Counted from the first letter of the stretch, positions 26,897-39,479 are shown. The stretch is DNA of 64,000 bases from Silanimonas sp021297925 (GCA_027532825.1 JAPZTL010000004.1:372001-436000), one strand, 5' to 3'. A program made the numbers and translations. The notes: generated by a model from the sequence alone, not told the origin.

Positions 26897-27763
26897 TCAG
26901 AGCCCGCGCAGGTAGTACCTGTCGCAACCGAAGTGACCGGTGGCGCCCAGGGCCTTCGGAATGCGCTGGAAGCCGGCACGCTCGTAGAGCGCCTGGGCGG
27001 CATCCATGCCGGCGAGCGTCTCGAGGTAGCACTGGCGGTAGCCAAGGCGGCGTGCCGCATGGAGGCAGTGGGCGATCAGGGCCGTGCCGGCGCCCAGGCC
27101 GCGCACGGTGGGAAGGAAGTACATCTTCCGCAACTCGCAGGTGCCCTCCACGCCATCCAGCGGCGCGATGCCACCCCCACCCAGCACAAGGCCGTCGACT
27201 TCGATGACGAAGTAGGCCGCGCCCGGTCGCGCGTAGGCGGCGTGCATGGCACCGACTTCGGTGTCGTGGATGGCGAAGCCGGGGCCGTCGGCGCCGAACT
27301 CCGGCATCACCGTGCGGATGATGTCGGCGATCGCGGCGTCGTCGGTCGAGCGCATCGGGCGCATCACGAAGCGCGGCGCGTCCTCGATCTGGCTGAGGTC
27401 GGCCTTGCGCACCCAGCCGGCGTCGCCCTTCGCCGAGTAGCACCAGCGCCAGCCGCCCTGGTCGTCGCCGACCAGCAGACGCTCGCCCGGCGTCAGCGCC
27501 AGTTCGCGGGCGTCGTAACTGACCGCCGCCACAGCCCTGGCGGGAAGCATGTCGAGCGACTGGCCGTCGTCGAGTTCGAACGTCGAGCGCAGCACCCAGC
27601 CCTCGCCGCCGTCCGGCCTGATGCACCAGTGGAAATCCGGCCACTCGTCATCGTTGCGCGTGATCGTCAGGCGCTCGCCGGCATCGAAGGCGATCGGATG
27701 GTCGTAGGTCGGGCGGCGGCCGGCATAGGCCACGGCCGCGCGCAGGGGTTCATGGCTTTGCAC
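26897..27763 (-). CDS. SH3-like repeat plus GNAT acetyltransferase fusion
   Basis: 288 residues in two parts. Residues 1-128 hold two similar beta-rich repeats: DAGERLTITRNDDEWPDFHWCIRPDGGEGWVLRS, and then TPGERLLVGDDQGGWRWCYSAKGDAGWVRKADL, each with a GW-type end like SH3 variant domains. Residues 130-288 are a GNAT domain (MYFLPTVRGLGAGTALIAHCL, YLETLAGMDAAQALYERAGF). The GNAT half resembles putative acetyltransferases that sit beside metabolic operons. The start overlaps mvaB by 14 bp, so it is translationally coupled inside the liu operon. The role of the double SH3-like part is unknown. Confidence 0.85.
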   Translation of the reverse strand: MQSHEPLRAAVAYAGRRPTYDHPIAFDAGERLTITRNDDEWPDFHWCIRPDGGEGWVLRSTFELDDGQSLDMLPARAVAAVSYDARELALTPGERLLVGDDQGGWRWCYSAKGDAGWVRKADLSQIEDAPRFVMRPMRSTDDAAIADIIRTVMPEFGADGPGFAIHDTEVGAMHAAYARPGAAYFVIEVDGLVLGGGGIAPLDGVEGTCELRKMYFLPTVRGLGAGTALIAHCLHAARRLGYRQCYLETLAGMDAAQALYERAGFQRIPKALGATGHFGCDRYYLRGL

Positions 27764-28642
27764 GGTTCACCTTGCTCATGGAATCGCGGCCCAGCACCGA
27801 CGACAGCCAGCGGCCGGTCGCGATGAGCGCGTCGAGGTCGACGCCATGGGCGAAGCCCATGCCATCGAGGAGGTAGACGATGTCTTCGGTGGCGACGTTG
27901 CCGCTGGCGCCCTTCGCATACGGGCAGCCGCCGGTGCCCGACACCGCGGCATCGACCACGCGCACGCCGGCTTCGAGGCAGGCGGCGACGTTGCCCACCG
28001 CTTGTCCGTAGGTGTCGTGGAAATGCACCGCCAGCGCGGCCATCGGCACCTCGGTGGCGACGGCCTCCAGCATGGCGCGGGCCTTGCGCGGCGTGCCGAC
28101 GCCGATGGTGTCGCCCAGCGAGATCTCGTAGCAGCCCATCGCGTGCAGGGCCTTGGCCACGCGCACGACCTCGGCCACCGGCACCTCGCCCTGGTAGGGG
28201 CAGCCCAGCACCGTCGAGACGTAGCCGCGCACCGCCACGCCGTCGCGCTTCGCCGCGTCGAGCACGGGGGCGAAGCGCTCCAGCGACTCGGCGATGGTCG
28301 CGTTGATGTTGGCCTTGCTGAAGGCTTCCGACGCCGCGCCGAACACCGCGATCTCGGTGACGCCCACCGAGCGGGCGCGCTCGTAGCCCTGCAGGTTGGG
28401 CACCAGCACCGGGTAACGCACGCCCTCGCGCTTCGCCACGCCGGCGTAGACCTCGGCAGCGTCGGCCATCTGCGGCACCCACTTCGGGCTGACGAAGGCC
28501 GTGGCTTCGACGGTGCCTAGGCCCGTCGCGGCGAGCTTGTCGACCAGCGCGATCTTGTCGGCGGTGCCGACCAGCGCCTTCTCGTTCTGCAGGCCGTCGC
28601 GCGGGCCGACCTCGACGATGCGGACGAACTCGGTCGCGGCGC

Positions 28643-28646
<4 letters not shown>
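27750..28646 (-). CDS. mvaB: Hydroxymethylglutaryl-CoA lyase
   Basis: 298 residues. It cleaves HMG-CoA into acetoacetate and acetyl-CoA, the last step specific to leucine degradation. VEVGPRDGLQNE carries the metal-binding Asp and catalytic Arg, VHFHDTYGQAVGN the metal His pair, and VSGTGGCPYAKGASGNVATED holds the catalytic Cys and the signature of HMG-CoA lyases. The start (28646) overlaps the liuD stop, and its end overlaps the SH3-GNAT gene. Also called liuE. Confidence 0.96.
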
Positions 28647-30645
<1,999 letters not shown>

Positions 30646-30646
<1 letters not shown>

Positions 30647-31437
30647 CAGGCGGTCACCCAGCGCGGCGCGCGCTTGTCGAGGAAGGCGCTCAGGCCTTCC
30701 TGTCCTTCCGGCGAGACGCGCAGGCGGGCGATCAGCCGCGCGTTCTCGGTGTCGATGCGCTCGGCGTCCTCGCGCGTCAGGCCACCCATGCGCAGGGCCA
30801 GCGTCTTCGCTTCCTTCTGCGCGATCGGGCCGCCCTTGCCGAGCCAGTGCAACTCGCGGTCGACGGCTTCGTCGAGTTCCGCGGCCGGCACGCAGCGGTG
30901 CAGCAGGCCGATGCGCGCGGCCTCCGGGGCCTCGAAGACTTCGGCCGTCTGGAACAGCTTGCGCGCCTGCCGGGCGCCGATGGCGGCCACGACGTAGGGC
31001 GATATCACGGCCGGGACGAGGCCGAGCTTGGCTTCCGACAGCGAGAACTTCGCACCCTCGACGCCGATGGCGATGTCGCAACAGGCCACCAGCCCCACGC
31101 CGCCGCCGTAGGCCGAGCCGTTGACGCGCGCGATCGTCGGCTTCGGGAAGAAGTTCAGCGTCCGCATCAGGCGCGCGAGCTCGAGCGAGTCGGCGAGGTT
31201 CTCGGCCTCGCTGGCGTTCGCCATGCCGCGCATCCAGTTCAGGTCGGCACCGGCCGAGAACGTGCTGCCCTGGCCGGTCAGCACCAGGGCGCGCACACCG
31301 TCGTCGGCCGCCAAGGCATCGAGCGCGGCGTTCAGGGCCGCGATCAGCCCCTCGTCGAAGGCGTTGTGGACGTCAGGGCGGGCGAGGGCCAGCACGGCCA
31401 CGCCGCCACGGCGCTGCAGGTCGATGGGGGAGTTCAA
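30646..31437 (-). CDS. liuC: Methylglutaconyl-CoA hydratase LiuC (enoyl-CoA hydratase family)
   Basis: 263 residues from a TTG start at 31437; GGAG lies six bases before it and no ATG or GTG is in frame upstream, so TTG is chosen. It hydrates 3-methylglutaconyl-CoA to HMG-CoA. The crotonase oxyanion hole is in GSTFSAGADLNWMRGM and VNGSAYGGGVGL; EAKLGLVPAVISPYVVAAIG is typical of the LiuC/AUH group. First gene of a tight operon liuC-liuD-mvaB-(SH3-GNAT)-SDR. It is divergent from feoA. Confidence 0.94.
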
Positions 31438-31469
31438 GGCGCACTCCGTCGGCGTCGGGGAAGCCCGCC

Positions 31470-31475
31470 AGTGTA
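31470..31475 (-). promoter_or_regulatory. -10-like TACACT box upstream of liuC
   Basis: TACACT on the liuC strand, 33 bp before the TTG. The longer segment CCGCTACACTGGCG (31466-31479) recurs exactly upstream of liuB at 38.9 kb. Confidence 0.45.
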
Positions 31476-31533
31476 GCGGTTGAGCCCACGGCGACGCGTC
31501 CGCGCGGTCACCGTGGAGAAAAAGTGAAGGGTG

Positions 31534-31555
31534 TATGATTGCGAACCATTCGCAA
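31534..31555 (+). promoter_or_regulatory. Promoter and Fur box of the feo operon
   Basis: An extended -10 (TG then TATGAT, 31532-31539) overlaps the inverted repeat TTGCGAA-CCA-TTCGCAA at 31539-31555. This has the form of a xanthomonad/pseudomonad Fur site and resembles the one before the TonB receptor. Binding would block the promoter when iron is plentiful. Confidence 0.7.
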
Positions 31556-31567
31556 AAGTCCGTCATC

Positions 31568-31807
31568 GTGAACCTGCTCGACCTTCCCCTCGGGACCTCT
31601 GCCGTCGTGCGTGGGATCCGGCCTGTCTCGCCACAGGACACCATCGCCCGTCGCTTGGGGGAGCTGGGCTTCGTCGCGGGTGAGACGGTGCGGCTGATCG
31701 TGCAGGGGCCTTTCGGCGCGGATCCACTTCTGGTCGAACTGGGGGGAACGCGTTTCGCCCTCCGACGTGCCGAAGCCGCGCGGATCGAACTGGAGGCCGG
31801 CGCATGA
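31568..31807 (+). CDS. feoA: Ferrous iron transport protein FeoA
   Basis: 79 residues from GTG 31568. An ATG at 31535 is in frame but lies inside the -10 element and Fur box, so it cannot be on the mRNA. The SH3-like FeoA fold is shown by LDLPLGTSAVVRGI, ARRLGELGFVAGETVRLI, DPLLVELGGTRFALRRAEAARIEL. FeoA binds FeoB at the inner membrane and supports Fe2+ uptake. The stop overlaps the feoB start by four bases. Confidence 0.93.
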   Translation: MNLLDLPLGTSAVVRGIRPVSPQDTIARRLGELGFVAGETVRLIVQGPFGADPLLVELGGTRFALRRAEAARIELEAGA

Positions 31808-33687
31808 GCCCGGCCAAGGCCTCGGCCCCGGTGTCCGAACGGACGGTCCGACTGGCCCTCGTGGGCAACCCGAACTGCGGCAAGACGGCCCTCTTCAACC
31901 GCCTCACCGGCAGCCGCCAGAAGGTCGCGAACTACGCTGGCGTGACCGTGGAGCGCAAGGAAGGCCGGTTCCGCCTTGCGTCCGGCGCCGCCGCGACCCT
32001 GCTGGACCTGCCCGGCGCGTACAGCCTTCAGGCGGCCAGCCTCGACGAGGCCGTGACGCGCGACGTCCTCCGCGGCTTCTATCCCGGCGAGCCCCGTCCC
32101 GAACTGCTGGTCTGCGTCGTGGACGCGACCAACCTGCGGCTGCATCTCCGCTTCGTGCTCGAGGTCCGCGCCCTCGGTCGCCCGATGATCGTGGCCGTCA
32201 ACCTGATGGACGAGGCCGCCCGGCGCGGCATCGCGATCGACCTCGAGGGCCTCTCGTGCGAGCTCGGCGTCCCGGTCGTGGCCACCGTCGCGGTCCGCGC
32301 CCGCGGTGCCGACGCGCTCGTGCAGGCCATCGAGGCCGCCCTGCCGCACCTCGACGCCCCTCGGCCGGACGCGTCCTACGACGAAGCGAAGGCCCACGCG
32401 ACGGTGCGCTCCCTGCTGGCGCGGCACGTGGCCGCCCCGGCCGGTCGCGGCCGCTGGGACGACGCGCTCGACCGCTGGGCCCTGCATCCGGTGCTCGGCT
32501 TCGTGCTCCTCGCGGCGTTGATGTTCGTGATGTTCCAAGCCGTGTACGCCTGGGCCGAGCCGCTGATGGGCGCGATCGACGGCGCCACCGGTTGGCTGGG
32601 TGCGCGCGCGGCCGCCGTCCTGCCGCCGGGGCCCTTCGCGAGCCTGGTCACGGACGGCCTGATCGCAGGAGTGGGCGGCGTCGTCGTCTTCCTACCGCAG
32701 ATCCTCATCCTCTTCCTCTTCATCCTCGCGCTCGAGGAAAGCGGCTACCTGCCGCGCGCGGCCTTCCTGCTCGACCGCGTCATGGCCGGCGTCGGGCTGT
32801 CAGGTCGCAGCTTCATCCCACTGCTGTCGAGCTTCGCCTGCGCGGTGCCTGGGATCATGGCCACCCGCAGCATCCAGGACCCCCGTGACCGGCTCGCCAC
32901 CATCCTCGTCGCGCCATTGATGACCTGCTCCGCGCGCCTGCCGGTGTACGCGTTGCTGATCGGTGCCTTCATCCCGGCGCGTGAGCTCGGGTTCGGGCTG
33001 AACCTGCAGGGGCTCGTGCTGTTCGCGCTCTACGTCACTGGCATCGTTTCGGCGCTGGCCGTGGCTTGGGTGATGAAACGCTGGCGCCGCGACCGCGCCG
33101 AGCACGCGCTGCTCCTCGAATTGCCCTCGTGGCGATGGCCGAACCCGATGGACATTGCCATCGGCCTCGTCGAGCGCGCGCGCATCTTCCTGCGCCGCGT
33201 CGGCGGCATCATCCTCGCGCTGACGATCGTGTTGTGGTTCCTGCTCAGCTTCCCCGCCGCGCCGGTCGGCGTCGCGGGAACGGCGGTGGACCACAGCTTC
33301 GCCGGGCAGATCGGCCAGGCCCTCGTGCCGTTCTTTTCCCCCCTCGGCTTCACGTGGCCGATCTGCATCGCCCTGATCGGCGCGATGGCCGCCCGCGAAG
33401 TCGCCGTCTCCTCGCTGGCCACGGTCTACGCGCTCTCCGCGGTCGACGAAGGCCACGCCGCGCAGGCGCTGGGGCCGGTGATCGCGCACGACTGGTCGCT
33501 CGCCACCGCGTTGGCACTGATGGTCTGGTTCATCTACGCGCCGCAGTGTCTCTCCACGCTTGCGACGATCCGCCGCGAAACCCGCAGCTGGCGGCAGGTC
33601 GGCATCGCTGCCGGCTACCTGTTCGCGATGGCCTACCTCGCCGCCTGGGCCGTGCACGCGGCCACGGTCGCGCTGGCCGGCGCATGA
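31804..33687 (+). CDS. feoB: Ferrous iron transporter FeoB
   Basis: 627 residues, near the short end for FeoB (E. coli 773). The N-terminal G domain has G1 LVGNPNCGKTALFNRLTG, G3 LLDLPGAYSL, G4 NLMDE. The GDI helical region is abbreviated. From residue 235 come about nine membrane segments with the two Gate motifs; Cys residues are in SSFACAVPGIMATR and APLMTCSARLPVYALLIGAF, and the final APQCLSTLATI also matches FeoB. It imports Fe2+ across the inner membrane. Overlaps feoA and the following small gene. Confidence 0.97.
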   Translation: MSPAKASAPVSERTVRLALVGNPNCGKTALFNRLTGSRQKVANYAGVTVERKEGRFRLASGAAATLLDLPGAYSLQAASLDEAVTRDVLRGFYPGEPRPELLVCVVDATNLRLHLRFVLEVRALGRPMIVAVNLMDEAARRGIAIDLEGLSCELGVPVVATVAVRARGADALVQAIEAALPHLDAPRPDASYDEAKAHATVRSLLARHVAAPAGRGRWDDALDRWALHPVLGFVLLAALMFVMFQAVYAWAEPLMGAIDGATGWLGARAAAVLPPGPFASLVTDGLIAGVGGVVVFLPQILILFLFILALEESGYLPRAAFLLDRVMAGVGLSGRSFIPLLSSFACAVPGIMATRSIQDPRDRLATILVAPLMTCSARLPVYALLIGAFIPARELGFGLNLQGLVLFALYVTGIVSALAVAWVMKRWRRDRAEHALLLELPSWRWPNPMDIAIGLVERARIFLRRVGGIILALTIVLWFLLSFPAAPVGVAGTAVDHSFAGQIGQALVPFFSPLGFTWPICIALIGAMAAREVAVSSLATVYALSAVDEGHAAQALGPVIAHDWSLATALALMVWFIYAPQCLSTLATIRRETRSWRQVGIAAGYLFAMAYLAAWAVHAATVALAGA

Positions 33688-33929
33688 GTGCGTCGCCGGT
33701 CGAGGCTTGGCAGCACGTCGCGGTGGGCCTCGCCGTCGCCGCGAGCGTGCTCTACCTCGTTCATGCCCGCGCACCGTCGCTGTCGCGTCGATGCCGCATG
33801 GCGGTCGCAGTGCCGCTGGTCCGCGAGGGGCGGCCGGCGTGGATGAAGCGCCTCGGCCGGCGGATCGCGCCGCCGCGAACGAGGGCCGCGGCTTGCGCCG
33901 GATGCGACGGCTGCGCGTCGGGGCGCTAG
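33684..33929 (+). CDS. Small FeoB-associated Cys-tailed membrane protein (DUF6587-like)
   Basis: 81 residues from ATG 33684, overlapping the feoB stop. One membrane segment (about 10-27) is followed by a basic stretch and a C-terminal cysteine cluster at 71, 74 and 77 (C-x2-C-x2-C). The place usually taken by FeoC is filled by this gene. Similar Cys-tailed small proteins follow feoB in other Xanthomonadales (from memory). A role in Fe2+ sensing or an iron-sulfur switch for FeoB is inference. Its TAG stop is shared, base for base in CTAG, with the stop of the convergent J-protein gene. Confidence 0.78.
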   Translation: MSASPVEAWQHVAVGLAVAASVLYLVHARAPSLSRRCRMAVAVPLVREGRPAWMKRLGRRIAPPRTRAAACAGCDGCASGR

Positions 33930-35517
33930 CCCATCCCCCACCAGAACAGCGCGATTCCCAGCAGGCTCAGCGCGCAGCGGCGCCAGCCCTCTGGTGGCAG
34001 TCCGCGTGCCATCCAGTCCCGTTCGCGCACCCAGTGCTCGAAACCGAGCAGGGCGATCGTGGCGACCAGTAGGCCGATCTTCAGCGTTGCGGTGACGTCC
34101 TCGACCTGATGCATGCCGGACGCACGGGCGATGGCCATCATCGTGATCAGCGCAGCGAACGGTGCCACCACGACGAACAGCGGTCGATGCAGGGCCACGA
34201 GCGCCATGCCGGTGAAGGCCATCGCAACCCCGGTGTTCTCTCCCGGCAGGAGGCCGATCCACGCGCATGCGGTGGCCGCTGCACCGGCCATCAGGCGCCA
34301 AAGATCCCAGCGCTGTCGAAGGATCCACGGCGATGCGAGCCGAAGGCCAGACTGCGACAGTTCGACCAAGAGCCCGCCAACGACGAAGAAAAAGGCGAAG
34401 ATCGAGAACATCCTGACGATCCGCGCGAGGGCCCCCGCCGGTTGCCACGCCTCCGACGCCGCCTCGCTCGCGAGGCCACCCACGGTGGCGGCCACGAAGA
34501 CGGCCCCCAGCAATCCGAGGCGCAGCACGCCCAAGCGCAGGGAGTCGGCGCCGACATGGTCGGGGTTGCAGAGGGCAATCACGGTGGCGGCCTGCGACGG
34601 GATGACGCCCGCCTCGTGCCAGCGCCGCAGCCACGCCAGGAAAGGGCGCAAGGCCTCGCCGGCCGCCCGGCGCCGGCGCGGCACGGCGAACGGCAGCAGT
34701 GTCCGCCAAGGCCCGGCGTCGCGCAGGGCCACCGAGAGCCAGCGGGCCTGGGCGGCGTTGACGATGGCGCTCCGGCCGTTGCGGGCCTTCCGGATCTCCG
34801 CTTCGAGGTTCGCCACCTCGCCGGCAATCGTGTCGGCGTCGAGGGCCATCTGCAGCGGCGAGCGCCGGTCGTCCTCGCTCTCGCGGGCCGCCGCGGCCTG
34901 TCGGACGCCGTCGAGGTGGGCGTCGATGTGGTCGAGGGCCGGGGAGAGCGCAGGGTGCCGGCGCAGTCGGGCATCGACGCCGAAGAACCCCATCAGCACG
35001 TCGACGTTCGCGCGCCGCGGAGCGATCGCTTCGACATGCTGCGCGAGCGTGTTCACCACGTGCGGGATCAGCGCCCACTTGAGGTCGATGGAGTACAGGT
35101 CCGGGTGCCCGTCCAGCCACGCATGCAGGTCGGTGGGCGACCACTGGGCCAGTTTCGGGGCCAGCGCATCGAAGAACGCGCCGAAGTCGAAGCCCGGTCT
35201 CTCGGCGCTGTCCAGGGTTGGGTCGGCCGCCGGTGGTTCCATCGGTTCCGCAGGCGGCGGATCGACGGGACGCCCCAGCTCCGGAAGGCCACCCGGCGCC
35301 TCCAAGGGGTCCGGTTCGACCGGCGGCGGTGCCTCCGCGGCCTCGCGTTCCCGCTGGCGTGCCTGCCCCAACGCCCACTCGTAGGCGTCGGTCAGTTGCT
35401 GGAAACCCGCCGGGTCCTCGTCCGGCCGCGTCGTCTTGAGCGCGCGGGCGTAGGCGCGGCGGATGGCTTTGGCGTCGGCGTCCTCATCGACGCCGAGGAG
35501 GGTCCACGGCGTCACGC

Positions 35518-35521
<4 letters not shown>
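33926..35521 (-). CDS. Membrane J-domain protein, partner of HscC
   Basis: 531 residues from GTG 35521, which overlaps the hscC stop. Residues 4-60 are a J-domain (WTLLGVDEDADAKAIRRAYARAL, FQQLTDAYEWAL), but the HPD that stimulates Hsp70 reads RPD (TTRPDEDP). A Pro/Glu-rich linker (65-115) leads to a helical region, and from about residue 340 to the end there are five or six membrane segments. E. coli also pairs hscC with membrane J-proteins (DjlB, DjlC), so function as an HscC co-chaperone at the inner membrane is likely. Client unknown. Confidence 0.85.
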
Positions 35522-37215
<1,694 letters not shown>

Positions 37216-37271
37216 GGGAACCGATCGTCCTTGAGCCGGAGGTCCGTTGGGGGGGGGGAGGACCGGGACGG

Positions 37272-38894
37272 TTACATCCTGAACACGCCGTAGCGCTGTT
37301 CGATGGTGCTCGTGCGTTCGATGGGGGCATTGAGGGCCGCCGAGAGCGCAAGGCCCAGCACGCGGCGGGTGTCGGCCGGGTCGATGATGCCGTCGTCCCA
37401 GAGGCGCGCCGTCGCGTAGTAGGGGCTGCCCTGCGTCTCGTACTGCTCGCGGATGGGTGCCTTGAAGGCTTCCTCCTCATCGGCGCTCCAGGCTTTGCCC
37501 GCGGCCTCGAGGCCGTCGCGCTTCACCGTGGCGAGCACGTTGGCGGCCTGCTCGCCGCCCATCACGCTGATGCGCGCGTTCGGCCACATCCACAGGAAGC
37601 GGGCGCCGTAGGCGCGGCCGCACATGGCGTAGTTGCCGGCGCCGAAGCTGCCGCCGATCACCACGGTGAACTTCGGCACGTGCGAGCAGGCCACGGCCGT
37701 CACCATCTTCGCACCGTCCTTCGCGATGCCGGCGTTCTCGTACTTCTTGCCGACCATGAAGCCGGTGATGTTCTGCAGGAAGACCAGCGGGATGTCGCGC
37801 TGGTTGCACAGCTGGATGAAGTGAGCACCTTTCAGCGCGCTCTCCGCGAACAAGATGCCGTTGTTGGCCACGATGCCGACGGGATAGCCGTGCAGGTGGG
37901 CGAAGCCGCACACCAGCGTGGTGCCGTAGCGGGCCTTGAACTCCTGGAACTCGCTGCCGTCGACGAGCCGCGCGATCACCTCGCGGATGTCGAAGGGCTT
38001 GCGCGTGTCCTTCGGCACCACGCCATACAGCTGCTCGGCGGGGTACGCCGGCTCGCGCACCGGCTGCGTCGCGACGGTCGGCGCCTTTGTGCGGTTGAGG
38101 TGGGCGAGCACGTCGCGGGCGATGGCCAGCGCGTGGCGGTCGTCCTCGGCGTAGTGGTCGGCGACGCCGGAGATGCGCGTGTGCACGTCGGCGCCGCCCA
38201 GCGCTTCGGCGTCGACCACCTCGCCGGTCGCGGCCTTCACCAGCGGCGGGCCGCCGAGGAAGATCGTGCCCTGTTCCTTGACGATGATGGATTCGTCGCA
38301 CATCGCCGGCACGTAGGCGCCGCCGGCCGTGCAACTGCCCATCACGACGGCCACCTGCGGGATGCCGAGGCCGCTCATGCGCGCCTGGTTGTAGAAGATG
38401 CGGCCGAAGTGCTCCTTGTCCGGGAACACCTCGTCCTGCAGCGGCAGAAAGGCGCCGCCGGAATCGACGAGGTAGACGCAAGGCAGGCGGTTCTCCAAGG
38501 CCACCTCCTGCGCGCGCAGGTGCTTCTTCACCGTCATCGGGAAGTAGGTGCCGCCCTTCACCGTGGCGTCGTTGGCGACGACGACCACCTGCAGGCCGTG
38601 CACGTTGCCGATGCCGCAGACCATGCCGGCGGCCGGGGCTGCGCCCTGGTAGAGGCCTTCGGCGGCCAGCGGCGCGATCTCGAGGAAGGGCGAGCCCGGA
38701 TCGAGCAGGGCTTCAATGCGCTCGCGCGGCAGCAGCTTGCCGCGCTCCGTGTGTTTGGCACGGGCTTTTTCGCCACCGCCTTCGGCCGCGCGGGCGAGAC
38801 GATCGTGGAGCTCGTTCGACAGGCCGCGCAGGTGCCCGGCGTTGGCAAGGAACTCGGTGGAACGGGGATCGACGTGGCTGGTCAGTACGGGCAT
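37272..38894 (-). CDS. liuB: Methylcrotonyl-CoA carboxylase carboxyltransferase subunit LiuB
   Basis: 540 residues from ATG 38894. Crotonase-like carboxyltransferase halves: HTERGKLLPRERIEALLDPGSPFLE at the N-terminus, VVVVANDATVKGGTYFPMTVKKHLR, GGAFLPLQDEVFPD, GSCTAGGAYVPAM, then GFMVGKKYENAGIAKDGAKMV and GGSFGAGNYAMCGRAY, which is the MCC beta pattern (rather than propionyl-CoA carboxylase beta). It accepts CO2 from biotin on LiuD and carboxylates 3-methylcrotonyl-CoA. It is separated from liuD by the feo and hscC genes, unusual for liu clusters, but shares its promoter-proximal sequence with liuC. Confidence 0.95.
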   Translation of the reverse strand: MPVLTSHVDPRSTEFLANAGHLRGLSNELHDRLARAAEGGGEKARAKHTERGKLLPRERIEALLDPGSPFLEIAPLAAEGLYQGAAPAAGMVCGIGNVHGLQVVVVANDATVKGGTYFPMTVKKHLRAQEVALENRLPCVYLVDSGGAFLPLQDEVFPDKEHFGRIFYNQARMSGLGIPQVAVVMGSCTAGGAYVPAMCDESIIVKEQGTIFLGGPPLVKAATGEVVDAEALGGADVHTRISGVADHYAEDDRHALAIARDVLAHLNRTKAPTVATQPVREPAYPAEQLYGVVPKDTRKPFDIREVIARLVDGSEFQEFKARYGTTLVCGFAHLHGYPVGIVANNGILFAESALKGAHFIQLCNQRDIPLVFLQNITGFMVGKKYENAGIAKDGAKMVTAVACSHVPKFTVVIGGSFGAGNYAMCGRAYGARFLWMWPNARISVMGGEQAANVLATVKRDGLEAAGKAWSADEEEAFKAPIREQYETQGSPYYATARLWDDGIIDPADTRRVLGLALSAALNAPIERTSTIEQRYGVFRM

Positions 38895-38926
38895 GCGGGC
38901 GATCGATGGGCGGCGCAGGGCGCGCC

Positions 38927-38932
38927 AGTGTA
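38927..38932 (-). promoter_or_regulatory. -10-like TACACT box upstream of liuB
   Basis: Part of CCGCTACACTGGCG, identical over 14 bp to the element upstream of liuC. It predicts a leader of about 26 nt. Confidence 0.45.
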
Positions 38933-38969
38933 GCGGGGCGCATCGCATCCACGCGCCGTCCGGCGGGCG

Positions 38970-39001
38970 AAAAAAAACCGCCGGGCGAACCCGGCGGTTT
39001 T
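38970..39001 (-). terminator. Bidirectional intrinsic terminator after the lipoprotein gene
   Basis: CCGCCGGG and CCCGGCGG pair around CGAA. Reading the minus strand, a run of seven T follows, giving a strong Rho-independent terminator 24 bp past the lipoprotein stop. The plus strand has TTTT. Confidence 0.9.
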
Positions 39002-39024
39002 GATGCGCGGAACGCGCCGGCCGA

Positions 39025-39330
39025 TTACTGGGCCGGGGCTTCCTCGGCGGCCGGGGCTTCCTCGGCGACCGGGGCAGCGGCGTCGGCCGGAGCAGCGGCG
39101 TCGGCGGGAGCAGCGGCGTCAGCCGGAGCAGCGGCGTCAGCCGGAGCAGTGGCGTCGGCCGGAGCAGCGGCGTCGGCCGGAGCGGCGTCGGCCGGAGCGG
39201 CTTCCGGAGCCGGGGCGGCTTCGGCGGCCGGGGCGGCGTCGGCCGGGGCGGCGGCTTCTTCAGCCGGCTTCGAGCAGGCGGTCAGCGCCAGGGCCACGGC
39301 CAGGGCGAGCAGCGACTTGTTCAGCGACAT
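39025..39330 (-). CDS. Ala/Pro-repeat lipoprotein
   Basis: 101 residues. Signal peptide of 18 residues ends with lipobox LTAC; Cys19 is the lipidation site, followed by Ser, so outer-membrane sorting is expected. The mature chain is only KP then repeats built from Ala, Pro, Asp and Glu (units of AAPADA), with no fold. The repeats come from a tandem 18-bp DNA array. A GAGG ribosome site precedes the ATG. It ends in a strong terminator, so it is a single-gene unit. Function unknown; short acidic Ala/Pro-rich lipoproteins may act as periplasmic spacers (inference). Confidence 0.82.
   Translation of the reverse strand: MSLNKSLLALAVALALTACSKPAEEAAAPADAAPAAEAAPAPEAAPADAAPADAAAPADATAPADAAAPADAAAPADAAAPADAAAPVAEEAPAAEEAPAQ
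39071..39193. repeat. Tandem 18-bp repeats inside the lipoprotein gene
   Basis: Six units of GGAGCAGCGGCGTCGGCC with one or two changes each (39071-39178), then a 15-bp partial unit (39179-39193). In-frame, each encodes six residues of the A/P/D repeat, so copy-number changes keep the reading frame. Confidence 0.9.
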
Positions 39331-39345
39331 GGGGTGATTCCTCGT

Positions 39346-39357
39346 CTACACGTGTAG
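39346..39357. promoter_or_regulatory. 12-bp perfect palindrome ahead of the lipoprotein gene
   Basis: CTACACGTGTAG lies between the terminator at 39360-39394 and the ribosome site of the lipoprotein gene. It could be an operator or part of the promoter (it contains TACACG); no binder is known. Confidence 0.35.
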
Positions 39358-39359
39358 GA

Positions 39360-39394
39360 AATAAGAAAAACGTGCGCCTGATCCCGGCACACGT
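39360..39394 (-). terminator. Intrinsic terminator between thiolase and lipoprotein genes
   Basis: On the minus strand ACGTGTGCC, a 7-nt loop and GGCGCACGT form a 9-bp stem (one G-T pair) followed by TTTTTCTTATTT. It ends the thiolase transcript or, if the lipoprotein promoter is farther upstream (TTGACT at 39425-39430), acts as a leader attenuator. Confidence 0.8.
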
Positions 39395-39479
39395 TGTGTT
39401 CATGATGACAAGAACCGGCCCGTAGTCAAGACCTCGGGCCAGGTTTTTTTGCCTTCCCCGGGTGGCTCGCCGGAGGTGC

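Noticed and set aside
31535..31567. ATG 31535 as the feoA start
   Set aside because: It lies within the -10 element and Fur box, upstream of the likely transcription start; GTG 31568 fits the family length.
39071..39193. Possible CRISPR or satellite array
   Set aside because: Units are contiguous without spacers, 18 bp long, and encode in-frame Ala/Pro repeats of the lipoprotein.
39417..39447. Plus-strand hairpin GGCCCG/CGGGCC followed by seven T
   Set aside because: It resembles a terminator, but no plus-strand gene lies upstream, so nothing supports a transcript that would use it.
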